From positions 1-42,209 of the forward strand of contig JAILHW010000127.1 of assembly GCA_024695605.1 (NCBI GenBank): a stretch of 42,209 nucleotides of DNA, read 5' to 3'. The DNA comes from Lachnospiraceae bacterium. GTDB taxonomy: Bacteria > Bacillota > Clostridia > Lachnospirales > Lachnospiraceae. Under the pieces are notes generated by a model. It saw only the letters and a program-made list of their open reading frames with translations, was not told where the DNA came from and ran no database searches. Both the position numbers and the translations under genes were made by a program. Below, one piece after another: positions 14,643 to 22,895 of this stretch (its first letter is position 1; every line of letters begins with the position of its first letter).

Positions 14643-16316
14643 TTACTCCGCCACATCCATAATGATGGGAAGGATCATCGGACGACGCTTGGTCTTTTTC
14701 CAGAAAAAGTCGGAAAGCTCGTCCCGCATCGCATTTTTCATCTTATTCCAATCCCCGATCCTGCGCTCAAGACAGCGGTCCATCACCTGGGCGGAAATCT
14801 CTCTTGCTTCATCCAACAGTTCATCCGACTCTCGGACATATACAAAGCCTCTCGATACCACATCCGGTCCGGAAACCATGATACCGTTTGCAAAGTCCAG
14901 CGCCACGACCACGATAAAGATCCCATCCTCTGCCAGATGTTGTCTGTCCCGAAGGACCACATTGCCCACATCACCGACACCGAGACCATCTACAAAGATA
15001 TTTCCAACAGGCACCTTTCCGGTCACCCTGGCTTCGTCCTCGGAAATCTCCAAAACATCTCCGGACTGGATCACAAAAATATGATCCTTTTCCATTCCCA
15101 GACTTCTTGCCAGTCTGGCCTGGGCCTTCAAATGCCGCATCTCTCCGTGAACCGGGATCGCAAACTTGGGCTGTACCAGGGAATAGATCAGCTTGATCTC
15201 CTCCTGGCAGGCATGCCCGGAAACATGTGTATCCTGGAAGATAATATCGGCTCCATGTCCGTAAAGCTCATTCATCACCTTGGAAACCGCCTTCTCATTG
15301 CCCGGAATGGGGTGAGAGGAAAAGATCACCGTATCCTTCGGCTTGATGGAGATCTTTCTGTGGGTTCCGTTTGCCATACGGGAAAGCGCCGCCATGCTTT
15401 CACCCTGACTTCCCGTGGTAATGATCACGGTCTTTTCATCTGGATAATTCCGAAGCTGCTCTGTCTCGATCAGGGTGTTTTCAGGGATCTTCAGATAGCC
15501 CAGCTTCTGAGCCGTTTCAATGATCCCCACCATGCTCCTGCCTTCCACGACCACCTTGCGGCCGAACTTTTCAGCGGAGTTGATGATCTGCTGCACACGA
15601 TCCACATTGGATGCGAAGGTCGCAATGATCAGTCTGGTCTCCTGATGCTCGGAAAAGATCTTGTCAAAGGCCGATCCCACGGTTTTTTCCGAAGGCGTAA
15701 AGCCCGGTCTTTCGGCATTGGTACTGTCGCACATCAGCGCCAGCACGCCCTTTTTCCCAAGCTCCGCGAACCGCTGCAGGTCGATGGCATCTCCATACAC
15801 CGGTGTATAATCCACCTTGAAATCTCCGGTGTGGACGATCACGCCCGCCGGAGAATAGATCGCAAATGCAGCCGCATCCGCGATGGAATGGTTGGTGCAG
15901 ATAAACTCTACACGAAACTGTCCCAGGTTGATATGCTGTCCGAAATTGACCACCTTTTTACGGATCAGGTTCTCGATCCCATGCTCCACGAGCTTGTTCT
16001 CGATGATCCCCATGGTCAGCTTGGTTGCATATACAGGAACCGGAAGCTCCTTTAAAATGTAAGGCAGGGCCCCGATATGATCCTCATGCCCGTGGGTGAT
16101 CAGAAATCCCTTTACCTTATCTTCATTTTCCTTTAAATAGCGGATATCGGGAATGACAAGATCGATCCCGAGCATGTCATCCTCGGGAAAGGCCAGTCCG
16201 CAATCCACAACAATAATACTGTCTTCATATTCGAAGGCAGTGATATTCATACCGATCTGCTCCAATCCTCCCAGGGGAATGATCTTCACAGACGGCTTCT
16301 TTTCATTTTCCTTCAC
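14643..16316 (-). CDS. rnj: Ribonuclease J
   Basis: A metallo-beta-lactamase/beta-CASP ribonuclease with 5'-3' exonuclease and endonuclease activity in mRNA decay and rRNA maturation. The zinc motif THGHEDHIGALPYIL, the HTGDFKVDYTP and MCDSTNAERPG blocks, the beta-CASP region with TTGSQGESMAAL, and the SGHACQEEIKLI and PVHGEMRHLKAQARLA blocks are all present. I chose a GTG start ending at 16316 (KENEKKPSVKIIPLGGLEQI follows the initiator). It has an ideal GGAGG ribosome site five bases away, 16 bp after the DUF1292 stop, and gives 557 aa, the usual size. In-frame ATGs upstream lie inside DUF1292. Confidence 0.95.
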   Translation of the reverse strand: MKENEKKPSVKIIPLGGLEQIGMNITAFEYEDSIIVVDCGLAFPEDDMLGIDLVIPDIRYLKENEDKVKGFLITHGHEDHIGALPYILKELPVPVYATKLTMGIIENKLVEHGIENLIRKKVVNFGQHINLGQFRVEFICTNHSIADAAAFAIYSPAGVIVHTGDFKVDYTPVYGDAIDLQRFAELGKKGVLALMCDSTNAERPGFTPSEKTVGSAFDKIFSEHQETRLIIATFASNVDRVQQIINSAEKFGRKVVVEGRSMVGIIETAQKLGYLKIPENTLIETEQLRNYPDEKTVIITTGSQGESMAALSRMANGTHRKISIKPKDTVIFSSHPIPGNEKAVSKVMNELYGHGADIIFQDTHVSGHACQEEIKLIYSLVQPKFAIPVHGEMRHLKAQARLARSLGMEKDHIFVIQSGDVLEISEDEARVTGKVPVGNIFVDGLGVGDVGNVVLRDRQHLAEDGIFIVVVALDFANGIMVSGPDVVSRGFVYVRESDELLDEAREISAQVMDRCLERRIGDWNKMKNAMRDELSDFFWKKTKRRPMILPIIMDVAE

Positions 16317-16332
16317 TATTTCCTCCGTTATC

Positions 16333-16620
16333 TTACTGCTCGTCTTCATCCATGACGAAGGATACGTCATCCAGAAGACTCTCAAACAAAGCCGCTACCG
16401 CCGAAAGCTCCTTTTCATCCGAAACGATCTGAAAGGATGCCTCCTTTGTCTCCTTGCCCTTCGCTGCCAGATCCGAAACATCCTTCAGGATCAGTGCCTG
16501 GGCATCGCCCTCCGGCTGGTCACAGACCAGCAGGTAGTCTCTGCCGGACAGCTTGGTTTTTTCAAGGACAAACATCTCAAGCGGTTCGCCGTTTGTATCT
16601 GTAAATGTTACTTTTTCCAT
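16333..16620 (-). CDS. DUF1292 protein (YrzB-like)
   Basis: A 95-aa acidic protein of the DUF1292 family, beginning MEKVTFTDTNGEPLEMFVLE and ending in an acidic tail (SFVMDEDEQ). The family is of unknown function; its gene normally follows ireB and ruvX in Firmicutes, as here. I chose the second ATG (ending at 16620) because GGAG lies eight bases before it, whereas the ATG four codons upstream has none. It is separated from ruvX by structured element B, a larger gap than elsewhere in this operon. Confidence 0.85.
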   Translation of the reverse strand: MEKVTFTDTNGEPLEMFVLEKTKLSGRDYLLVCDQPEGDAQALILKDVSDLAAKGKETKEASFQIVSDEKELSAVAALFESLLDDVSFVMDEDEQ

Positions 16621-16655
16621 TTGCTTCTCCATGCAAATATACTATATGGTTTTGA

Positions 16656-16879
16656 AAGTCGCGGTTTCGCGTGGTTTTTCTATCAGCTTCGATTCGAAGT
16701 TCTGCACGCCCCACATCGCAAGCCCGATCCTTCGGATCTTTACCGCTGCTATCGCAGCAGCTTGCTCAGTGTGGGTGCAGTCGCTGCTTCGCAGCTCCAA
16801 ATAGAAATCCGCTTTCGATTTCTTCGTGTAAACACGAGAAATCTCAATCGTATTTCTATTTTACTTCGAATCGCGACTT
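16656..16879 (-). repeat. Structured intergenic element, copy B
   Basis: A 224-bp element with split terminal inverted repeats: AAGTCGCG/CGCGACTT (16656-16663, 16872-16879) and GATTCGAAGT/ACTTCGAATC (16691-16700, 16863-16872). Inside are CCCACA/TGTGGG (16710-16715, 16770-16775) and GCAAGC/GCTTGC (16718-16723, 16760-16765), enclosing hairpins GATCCTTCGGATC and GCTGCTATCGCAGC. Then comes CTGCTTCGCAG (16784-16794), identical to element A, and a long A/T-rich hairpin (about 16800-16859). Order and spacing match element A, including a T-A to G-C compensatory change in the inner arm. Its right arm forms the last codons and stop of ruvX. On the minus strand the long hairpin follows ruvX directly and may attenuate transcription. 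Confidence 0.7.
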
Positions 16880-17292
16880 AGATAATCCATGTATGACTGC
16901 AATATAAATGTCGCGGCGATCCCGTCGATATACTCCTTACGGTTTTCTTTTCTGACGCCGGACTCTTCCAGGACTCTGTCAGCCTGCACCGTGGAAAGTC
17001 TCTCGTCCCAGAGCACGGCGGGAATACCGCTTCTTCTCTCCAGGTTCTCGGCAAACTCCCGGCTCTTTTGGGCCCGTTCCCCTTCTGTGTCATTCATATG
17101 CTTCGGAAGCCCTACCACAAAGCGCTCCACCTCATACTGAACGGCCAGCTCTTCGATCCTGGCATAGGTTTTCCGCAGCTTGTTCTCAGACGTACGTCTG
17201 ATCACTTCGATATTCTGTGCCGTAATACCCAGGGGATCGGAAACCGCCACCCCTACCGTCTTGGCACCGAAATCCAGCCCCATGATCCTCAT
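16861..17292 (-). CDS. ruvX: RuvX/YqgF Holliday-junction resolvase-like nuclease
   Basis: A 143-aa RNase H-fold protein (YqgF/RuvX family; YrrK in Bacillus), linked to pre-16S rRNA 5'-end processing and proposed as a Holliday-junction resolvase. The N-terminal [19 protein letters not shown] holds the first catalytic aspartate, [10 protein letters not shown] is the central block, and [11 protein letters not shown] plus the C-terminal [12 protein letters not shown] hold the remaining acidic residues. It starts one base after the ireB stop. The last codons (LSRDSK) and the stop are encoded by the right arm of structured element B, so the native C-terminus may have been altered by insertion. Confidence 0.93.
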   Translation of the reverse strand: MRIMGLDFGAKTVGVAVSDPLGITAQNIEVIRRTSENKLRKTYARIEELAVQYEVERFVVGLPKHMNDTEGERAQKSREFAENLERRSGIPAVLWDERLSTVQADRVLEESGVRKENRKEYIDGIAATFILQSYMDYLSRDSK

Positions 17293-17293
17293 A

Positions 17294-17560
17294 TCAGTCT
17301 TCCCAGTGATTGTTCTTGATATAGGAACGGAGCATCTCCTCCACCAGCTCGTCTCTTTCCACCTTCATGATCAGAGATCTGGCGCTGTTGTGAGAGGTGA
17401 TGTAGGTCGGATCGCCGGACATGATATAGCCCACGATCTGATTCACCGGATTGTAGCCTTTCTCACTGAGTGCCTCATATACGGTGGAAAGCACGATCTT
17501 TACACCATTGCCGTTATCCACATCCACCTTGAAAAATTGGGTATCTGAAGTATTTGCCAT
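17294..17560 (-). CDS. ireB: IreB family regulatory phosphoprotein
   Basis: An 88-aa protein of the IreB family (DUF965, YrzL in Bacillus). In Enterococcus faecalis IreB is phosphorylated by the kinase IreK and controls cephalosporin resistance. The sequence runs [17 protein letters not shown], then [20 protein letters not shown] and [16 protein letters not shown], matching the family throughout. I chose the ATG ending at 17560 because AGGTGG lies five bases before it; a GTG three codons upstream is less likely. The N-terminal threonine and serine would be the phosphorylation site by analogy. It starts the conserved ireB-ruvX-DUF1292 set. Confidence 0.93.
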   Translation of the reverse strand: MANTSDTQFFKVDVDNGNGVKIVLSTVYEALSEKGYNPVNQIVGYIMSGDPTYITSHNSARSLIMKVERDELVEEMLRSYIKNNHWED

Positions 17561-17608
17561 TTTTGCCACCTGCTTTCTGAACGCTGTCTTTTTTAGGTAT
17601 GTTTCCTG

Positions 17609-18490
17609 TTACTCGATATGTGTCAGTTTAAAGGAGTTCATTTCCGGCTTCAGGAATTCATTCTCCACCGGCTTTTGGGAAGCCACGAAGGACTCCACCT
17701 CCTTATCGATCACTACCTCTTTTTTCAGAAGTACATTCACTTCATTATAGATCTTCTTATACTTTTCGGATGCGGTAATGGAGAGGAACAGATCACTGAT
17801 GGGACGGTTCTTGCCGTTCTCAAAGTACTTGTTCTCCTTCGTATCCAGATAGTAGTAGATCTCATGCACCGTCTGCTGGTTGGTCATGGTATCCATCACG
17901 GTCTCATCGATACGGATGGTACGATCCGCACTCTCTCCGTGAATGACGATGCTGCCTCTGGTCGTGGGGCTGATCTCCGAGCTGAAGGCCAGTCTGGTCA
18001 GCTGTTCCTTGATAAGATTCAGATAATGATCTACCTGCTGACGGGAAACCGCTGCCGCCGGACTGACGGTGGTCGCACCTGCCTTCTGCATGGCGATACC
18101 GATGCTGACACCGATCTTCATGATGTAATCGTGCTGTGCGATCCTCTCCTTGACCTGCTTTTCCACCCTGGCGTTCAGGGAGGGAAGCCCGATGACCAGC
18201 ACGCTCTTTAAAAACTTGTATTTCAGGTTCGTGATATCCTGCAGCTTATTGCCCGCTGCCACATCCGCACGGCCGGCCTTCTTCATAAAATTGGTGCTGT
18301 CCACGCCATCGGAAACCTCCAGTCCCTGGGAATCGATCCGCATCTTCAGCGAACCCACTTCCGCCTTGGTGGACTCCAGATCCATCTCGATCTCAAAATC
18401 CACATCCTTGGGAAAATGCTCCATAATGGCTGCCGCCGTATCCTTTGAAACCTTCTCGATCTCCGCGATCTCATCTTTTGTGTACTTCAT
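17609..18490 (-). CDS. Hypothetical protein, 293 aa, not recognised
   Basis: A soluble-looking 293-aa protein starting MKYTKDEIAEIEKVSKDTAAAIMEH-, with no signal peptide, no clear membrane segment and no motif I can name. The first half has alternating strands and charged helices (FEIEMDLESTKAEVGSLKM). The middle carries a Gly/Ala-rich helix region (IGVSIGIAMQKAGATTVSPAAA), and the C-terminal half reads as mixed alpha/beta. A GGGGGTG ribosome site precedes the ATG. It stands between mtaB and ireB with a 138-bp leader that has a possible hairpin but no clear promoter. Codon use looks like its neighbours, so recent transfer is unlikely. It is probably a lineage-specific protein. Confidence 0.8.
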   Translation of the reverse strand: MKYTKDEIAEIEKVSKDTAAAIMEHFPKDVDFEIEMDLESTKAEVGSLKMRIDSQGLEVSDGVDSTNFMKKAGRADVAAGNKLQDITNLKYKFLKSVLVIGLPSLNARVEKQVKERIAQHDYIMKIGVSIGIAMQKAGATTVSPAAAVSRQQVDHYLNLIKEQLTRLAFSSEISPTTRGSIVIHGESADRTIRIDETVMDTMTNQQTVHEIYYYLDTKENKYFENGKNRPISDLFLSITASEKYKKIYNEVNVLLKKEVVIDKEVESFVASQKPVENEFLKPEMNSFKLTHIE

Positions 18491-18627
18491 TTGCTACACC
18501 CCCGATTTTTATATATTCCCAGATAACCCCGCTTGTCTGTCCGAAAAGCCCCCGCACCGGACAAACGATATCGCATACCACTCTATAGTTTACACTATTT
18601 CGCACAAAATGAAAACAAAAATATTTC

Positions 18628-20028
18628 CTATACAAATTCCCCCAAAAGCACTTCATCCTCCAGAAAATCCGCCAGCAGCAGCGGCCTGATCTGCCCGATC
18701 AGCTCCTCGCCCGGCGCCTCACCGGATGTCCGGACCGCAACCTCGATGTAGTTTGGCGTATGCCCCGTCAGATAGCTTGCTCCGCCGATCTGCTTTGTGC
18801 GTTCAAACAGCACCGGCTGCGTGCTTGTCAAAAAAGCGCCCCGATAGGCTTTGGACTGTGCTTCATTCAGCCTTGCCAGAGCAGCACAGCGCTCCTTTTT
18901 CTGCTTCTCCGTCAGCTGACCCGGCAGTCTGTCTGCCACCGTTCCCTTCCTTCTGGAAAAGGGAAAGATGTGGGTCTCGTAAAATCCAATACTCTCCACA
19001 AAGGATAGAGTTCTTGCAAATTCTTCCTCGCTCTCCCCGGGAAAGCCTGCGATCAGATCCGTCGTGATCGCCGGACGGTCATAGGCGCTTCGCAGCACCT
19101 CTACGCCCCTTCTGAAATCCTCACAGGTATATCTTCTATTCATCCTCTCCAAAACGCTGTCACAGCCGCTTTGCAAAGACAGATGAAAGTGGGGACAGAT
19201 CTTTTTGCAGGCCGACAGCTCCTTTATAAAGCCTTCGGTAATGATCCTCGGCTCCAGGGATCCGAGCCGGATCCGCTCCAACCCTTCTACCATATCCAGC
19301 CTTTTGATCACCTCCAAAAGGTGGCCGGCATGGGAAAACTCCCCGTCAAGAACGCCCGTATCGGCAACGGCCGAATTGTAGGAGGTTCCGTCAAAGTCCA
19401 GACCATAGGAGCTGATGTGGATCCCGGTGATCACGACCTCCCGATAGCCCCGGCTGACCATGGTCCTCGCTTCCTCCAGGATGTGCTCCGGCCTGCGAGA
19501 TCTGACTCTCCCCCTGGCGTAGGGTATCGCACAATAGCTGCAAAACTGGTTGCAGCCGTCCTGGATCTTGATATAGGCCCTGGTATGCTCGGCTGTCTGC
19601 TCCAGACTGATCTCCTCATAGGCCGGTGCATGCTCAAGATCCGGGATCGATATCCCGCCCAGCGTCTTATCCCTGCCCTTTCTGTCCGACAGAAAGGTCT
19701 CCACCAGCTCAACAATATCCTTCTTTTTGTTATTCCCGATGGCCAGATCAATGCTCTCATCCTTTTCAATCTCGCCCTGATGCGTTTGGACATAGCAGCC
19801 CACCGCAACCACCACAGCCTCCGGATTCATGGCCTTTGCCTTATGGATCATCTGTCTGCTTTTGCGATCCGCAATGTTGGTGACTGTGCAGGTATTTACC
19901 ACATAAATGTCCGCTTTTTGTGCAAAATCCACAATAGAGTAGCCACTTTTTTGGAAGTATTGCTGCATAGCGTCTAATTCGTAAGAATTGACCTTACAGC
20001 CTAAGTTATGGAATGCCACAGTTTTCAT
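18628..20028 (-). CDS. mtaB: tRNA t6A37 methylthiotransferase MtaB
   Basis: A radical-SAM enzyme that adds a methylthio group to t6A at position 37 of ANN-decoding tRNAs, giving ms2t6A. The 466-aa protein has the N-terminal MTTase domain starting KTVAFHNLGCKVNSYELDA, with cluster cysteines at GCK, NTCTVTN and VGCYVQ. It then has the radical-SAM CxxxCxxC motif in GCNQFCSYCAIPYARGRVRSR (the motif follows GCNQF) and a C-terminal TRAM domain from about residue 400. GCKVNSYE separates MtaB from MiaB and RimO. It needs two Fe-S clusters, fitting the nearby SUF genes. A TATAAT -10 box lies upstream at 20090-20095. Confidence 0.94.
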   Translation of the reverse strand: MKTVAFHNLGCKVNSYELDAMQQYFQKSGYSIVDFAQKADIYVVNTCTVTNIADRKSRQMIHKAKAMNPEAVVVAVGCYVQTHQGEIEKDESIDLAIGNNKKKDIVELVETFLSDRKGRDKTLGGISIPDLEHAPAYEEISLEQTAEHTRAYIKIQDGCNQFCSYCAIPYARGRVRSRRPEHILEEARTMVSRGYREVVITGIHISSYGLDFDGTSYNSAVADTGVLDGEFSHAGHLLEVIKRLDMVEGLERIRLGSLEPRIITEGFIKELSACKKICPHFHLSLQSGCDSVLERMNRRYTCEDFRRGVEVLRSAYDRPAITTDLIAGFPGESEEEFARTLSFVESIGFYETHIFPFSRRKGTVADRLPGQLTEKQKKERCAALARLNEAQSKAYRGAFLTSTQPVLFERTKQIGGASYLTGHTPNYIEVAVRTSGEAPGEELIGQIRPLLLADFLEDEVLLGEFV

Positions 20029-20062
20029 TTGAAACCCCGCTTATTTTTGGATGTTTTCGTTA

Positions 20063-20095
20063 TTGACTTTTTTTAGGGCCACAAGTAGTATTATA
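20063..20095. promoter_or_regulatory. Divergent overlapping promoters: HPr-like gene (+) and mtaB (-)
   Basis: On the plus strand TTGACT (20063-20068) and TAGTAT (20086-20091) are 17 bp apart and drive the HPr-like gene. On the minus strand a perfect TATAAT (20090-20095) serves as a likely -10 for mtaB, although its -35 is poor (TTTGGG, 16 bp away). The two -10 boxes overlap by two bases, so the promoters should compete for polymerase. Confidence 0.6.
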
Positions 20096-20140
20096 GGCGA
20101 AGGTATTGAAACCCAAAGAAAAAATCAGGAGGTATGAATT

Positions 20141-20371
20141 ATGAAGACAGTAAGAATTTCTTTAAACTCTATTGACAAGGTAAAATCTTTTGTAAACGAC
20201 ATTACAAAGTTTGATTATGATTTCGATCTGGTATCCGGAAGATATGTCATTGATGCAAAATCCATTATGGGTATCTTCTCCCTGGATCTTTCCAAGCCGA
20301 TCGATCTCAACATCCACGCAGAGGAGAATGTGGATGACGTTCTTGCAGTTCTGAAGAACTATGAGGTTTAA
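20141..20371 (+). CDS. HPr-like protein without the active histidine (Crh-like)
   Basis: A 76-aa protein of HPr fold and the only plus-strand gene in the window. In HPr the phosphotransfer histidine lies in a GLHARPA-type motif near residue 15; here that segment reads NSIDKVKSFVND with no histidine. The regulatory-serine segment is kept: AKSIMGIFSLDL, with S41 at the equivalent of HPr Ser46. This combination is that of Crh in Bacillus, which lacks His15 and acts only as a serine-phosphorylated co-effector of CcpA. A Crh-like role is an inference; Crh is about 85 aa and this protein is shorter. It has its own promoter, an AGGAGG ribosome site and a terminator. Confidence 0.85.
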   Translation: MKTVRISLNSIDKVKSFVNDITKFDYDFDLVSGRYVIDAKSIMGIFSLDLSKPIDLNIHAEENVDDVLAVLKNYEV

Positions 20372-20405
20372 TCCCTCGGATTTTTGATCCTTGATCAAAA
20401 CAGCT

Positions 20406-20435
20406 CCGAAAGCTCATCTCATGATGGGCTTTCGG
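20406..20435. terminator. Hairpin between HPr-like gene and thiI
   Basis: A 13-bp stem, CCGAAAGCTCATC with GATGGGCTTTCGG (one G-T pair), closes a TCAT loop. On the plus strand weakly T-rich sequence follows; on the minus strand TGTTTTGATC follows. It may act in both directions, and for thiI it is the better of the two local terminators. Confidence 0.55.
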
Positions 20436-20472
20436 AATCCTTTCAAACAAACCATTCAATACCTTTTAGCAG

Positions 20473-20498
20473 CACTTGATCCGATCAAGTGTTTTTTT
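20473..20498 (+). terminator. Rho-independent terminator of the HPr-like gene
   Basis: CACTTGAT (20473-20480) pairs with ATCAAGTG (20484-20491) across a CCG loop, followed by seven T (20492-20498). The T-tract overlaps the stop codon of the convergent thiI gene. Confidence 0.75.
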
Positions 20499-21684
20499 AT
20501 ACCCTGATGATCTCATGCTCCGTCAGCGCTTTTTCCAACATCTGATCTATGATCTCCTTCAGGTTCCCCTCGTGTCTTCGGATCACCTCCGGTACCGGCT
20601 TTGTCACGGGATGCTTTGCCACAAAAATGGTACAGCAGTCCTCAAACGGCAAAATGGATGTCTCGTAGGTGTCGATCTTTTCGGAAATATCCACGATATC
20701 CTGCTTGTCAAAGGCGATGAGCGGCCGGTACACCGGAAGGGTGCAGACCTCGTTGGTGGTCATCAGCGACTGCATGGTCTGGGATGCCACCTGTCCGATG
20801 CTCTCTCCCGTTACAAGTCCAAGGCATTCCGATTCCTTCGCAAGATACTCCGCGATCCGCATCATATAGCGCCGCATGATGATGGTCAGCTCATCATGAG
20901 GGCATTTTTCATAGATGGCCATCTGGATTTCGGTAAAGTTGATGATATGCAGCCGGATCGGTCCCGTATAAACGCTGATCTTCTTTGCCAGATCCACCAC
21001 CTTCTGCTTTGCCCGCTCCGAGGTGTATGGCGGTGCGTGAAAATAGACCGCCTCCAGCAAAACGCCTCTTTTTGCGATCATATACCCTGCCACCGGAGAA
21101 TCGATCCCGCCGGAGAGCAGCAGCATGGCTTTGCCGCCGGTGCCGATGGGCATACCGCCCAGTCCCGGAATGGTCTCGGAATACAAAAATACGCTTTCGC
21201 GGATCTCCACGTTCAGCTCGATCTGCGGATCGTGCACATCCACGGTCAGATTCGGACAGGCATCCAGGATCCTGCCTCCGAGCTCCATGCAGATCTCAGG
21301 CGACTCCATAGGATAGTCCTTCTGGGCTCTTCTGGCAAAGACCTTAAAGGTGTATTCTCCCTCGCCGTAGGTTTCCTTCATATAGGCAACAGCCCGCTCT
21401 GCCAGCACTTCAAAGTCCTTATCCTCAATGGATACCACCGGACAAAAGCCGGAAATCCCGAACACCTTTTTCAGGGCACTTCTGACTTCCTCATCCGTAT
21501 CCTTGTCATAGCCGCTCTCCTCGGCATCCACATAGATCCGTCCCTGGGCTCTTCTGACTTCAAAGGTATGCTCCACCTTTTTCAGCGCATGCCGGATCTG
21601 CTTGACCAGAGCATCCTCAAATACATATCTGTTTTTTCCCTTGACGCCGATCTCCGCGTACTTGATCAAATAGATGGTTTTCAT
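20497..21684 (-). CDS. thiI: tRNA 4-thiouridine synthetase ThiI
   Basis: ThiI adenylates U8 of tRNA and transfers sulfur to make 4-thiouridine; in some bacteria it also feeds thiamine synthesis. The 395-aa protein has the N-terminal ferredoxin-like and THUMP domains (residues about 1-165) and a PP-loop ATPase domain with LLLSGGIDSPVAGYM near residue 190. It also has the conserved CLGLVTGESIGQVASQTMQS block. It is the short form without a C-terminal rhodanese domain, as in Bacillus, where a dedicated desulfurase gene (nifZ) sits next to thiI. The same pairing is seen here, 29 bp upstream. Confidence 0.96.
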   Translation of the reverse strand: MKTIYLIKYAEIGVKGKNRYVFEDALVKQIRHALKKVEHTFEVRRAQGRIYVDAEESGYDKDTDEEVRSALKKVFGISGFCPVVSIEDKDFEVLAERAVAYMKETYGEGEYTFKVFARRAQKDYPMESPEICMELGGRILDACPNLTVDVHDPQIELNVEIRESVFLYSETIPGLGGMPIGTGGKAMLLLSGGIDSPVAGYMIAKRGVLLEAVYFHAPPYTSERAKQKVVDLAKKISVYTGPIRLHIINFTEIQMAIYEKCPHDELTIIMRRYMMRIAEYLAKESECLGLVTGESIGQVASQTMQSLMTTNEVCTLPVYRPLIAFDKQDIVDISEKIDTYETSILPFEDCCTIFVAKHPVTKPVPEVIRRHEGNLKEIIDQMLEKALTEHEIIRV

Positions 21685-21713
21685 AGTTCCTCCGCTATTT
21701 CTGTCCTTTGTGT

Positions 21714-22895
21714 TTATCGTCTTTGGAATCTGCGCAGCATGGGCAAAAGTGCAGCCAGCTCTTCCAGCGTCCGATCCAGCTCCTGTTTTGTGGTATGGAC
21801 GCTGAAGGAAAACCGAAGCGCCGATTCCGTCCGCTCCGCCAAAAGCCCCATGGCCTGCAGTGTTCCGCTTTTTGTCTTCTTATGGGAAGAGCAGGCAGAT
21901 CCCGAGGATACGTAGATCCCTTTCTCCTCCAGTGCATGTAAGAGCACCTCGCTGCGGATCCCCAAAAAGGATGCATTCACGATATGGGGGGCATCGACCC
22001 TGTCCTCTTTTTTCGTATCACCGTCTGCTATCGGACCGTTTAGGATGACATCGGGAAGCTTTAACAGCTCTGTGGCAAAACCGTCCTTGAGCGCATACAA
22101 CCTGTCCGTATCCTCCTCAAGATTCGCATATGCAAGCTCCGCTGCCTTTGCAAGCCCTGCGATCCCCGGAACGTTTTCGGTGCCGGAGCGCATGTTTTTC
22201 TGCTGCCCGCCGCCATAGATCATGGGACGGAGCCTGCTCCTTTCCGAAGCATATAAAAGCCCGATCCCCTTCGGTCCGTGAAGCTTGTGTCCGCTAACCG
22301 ACAATAGATCGATCCCCAGCCTTTCCGGATACAGCCAAAGCTTTCCGAAGCCCTGCACCGCATCCACATGCAGCAGTGTCCGGGGCGCATTTTGCTTTAG
22401 GATCTCATGGATCTGCCGAATGGGCTGGATACTGCCCACTTCATTGTTGACCATCATAACCGATACCAGTGCAGCTTCCGTTTCAAGGGCCTCCTGCAGT
22501 GCATCCAAACGGACGATCCCACGCTCATCCACCGGAAGATACACGACCTCATACTCCTGCTTTTCCAGCTCCTTCATGGGCTCTAAGATGGCAGGATGCT
22601 CGATCTGCGTGGTGATCAGTCTTCTGCAGCCTCTTTTGCAAAGTCCGGCCGCATGAAAAACAGCCCAGTTATCCGACTCCGTACCGCCGGAGGTATAATA
22701 GATGGTTTTCTCTTCCACCTTCATAACAGAGGCCAGGCTTTTTGTGGCCTTCCGCAGATAGTCTTCCGCTTCGATCCCTTTCTGATGCAGACTCGACGGG
22801 TTGCCAAAGCCATCCAGCATGACATTTTTTACCAGCTCTGCCACCTGTTCATCCGGCCTGGTTGTGGCACTGTTATCCAAATAGATCTCTTTCAT
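21714..22895 (-). CDS. Cysteine desulfurase, IscS/NifS type (NifZ-like)
   Basis: A 393-aa class V PLP enzyme that supplies persulfide sulfur, most likely to ThiI. It opens with KEIYLDNSATTRP, has the PLP lysine in VSGHKLHGPKGIGLLY (about residue 200), and the persulfide cysteine in SSGSACSSHKKTKSG (about residue 325). This loop is the IscS/NifS type, unlike the SufS enzyme at the left edge, so the window has two desulfurases for different pathways. The start overlaps the rsmE stop by ATGA, and the ribosome site lies inside rsmE. Gene order nifZ-thiI is as in Bacillus. Confidence 0.93.
   Translation of the reverse strand: MKEIYLDNSATTRPDEQVAELVKNVMLDGFGNPSSLHQKGIEAEDYLRKATKSLASVMKVEEKTIYYTSGGTESDNWAVFHAAGLCKRGCRRLITTQIEHPAILEPMKELEKQEYEVVYLPVDERGIVRLDALQEALETEAALVSVMMVNNEVGSIQPIRQIHEILKQNAPRTLLHVDAVQGFGKLWLYPERLGIDLLSVSGHKLHGPKGIGLLYASERSRLRPMIYGGGQQKNMRSGTENVPGIAGLAKAAELAYANLEEDTDRLYALKDGFATELLKLPDVILNGPIADGDTKKEDRVDAPHIVNASFLGIRSEVLLHALEEKGIYVSSGSACSSHKKTKSGTLQAMGLLAERTESALRFSFSVHTTKQELDRTLEELAALLPMLRRFQRR

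Noticed and set aside
14388-16055. A 555-codon plus-strand reading frame opposite RNase J
   Set aside because: RNase J on the minus strand has all catalytic motifs; the antisense product has no recognisable domain and no ribosome site.
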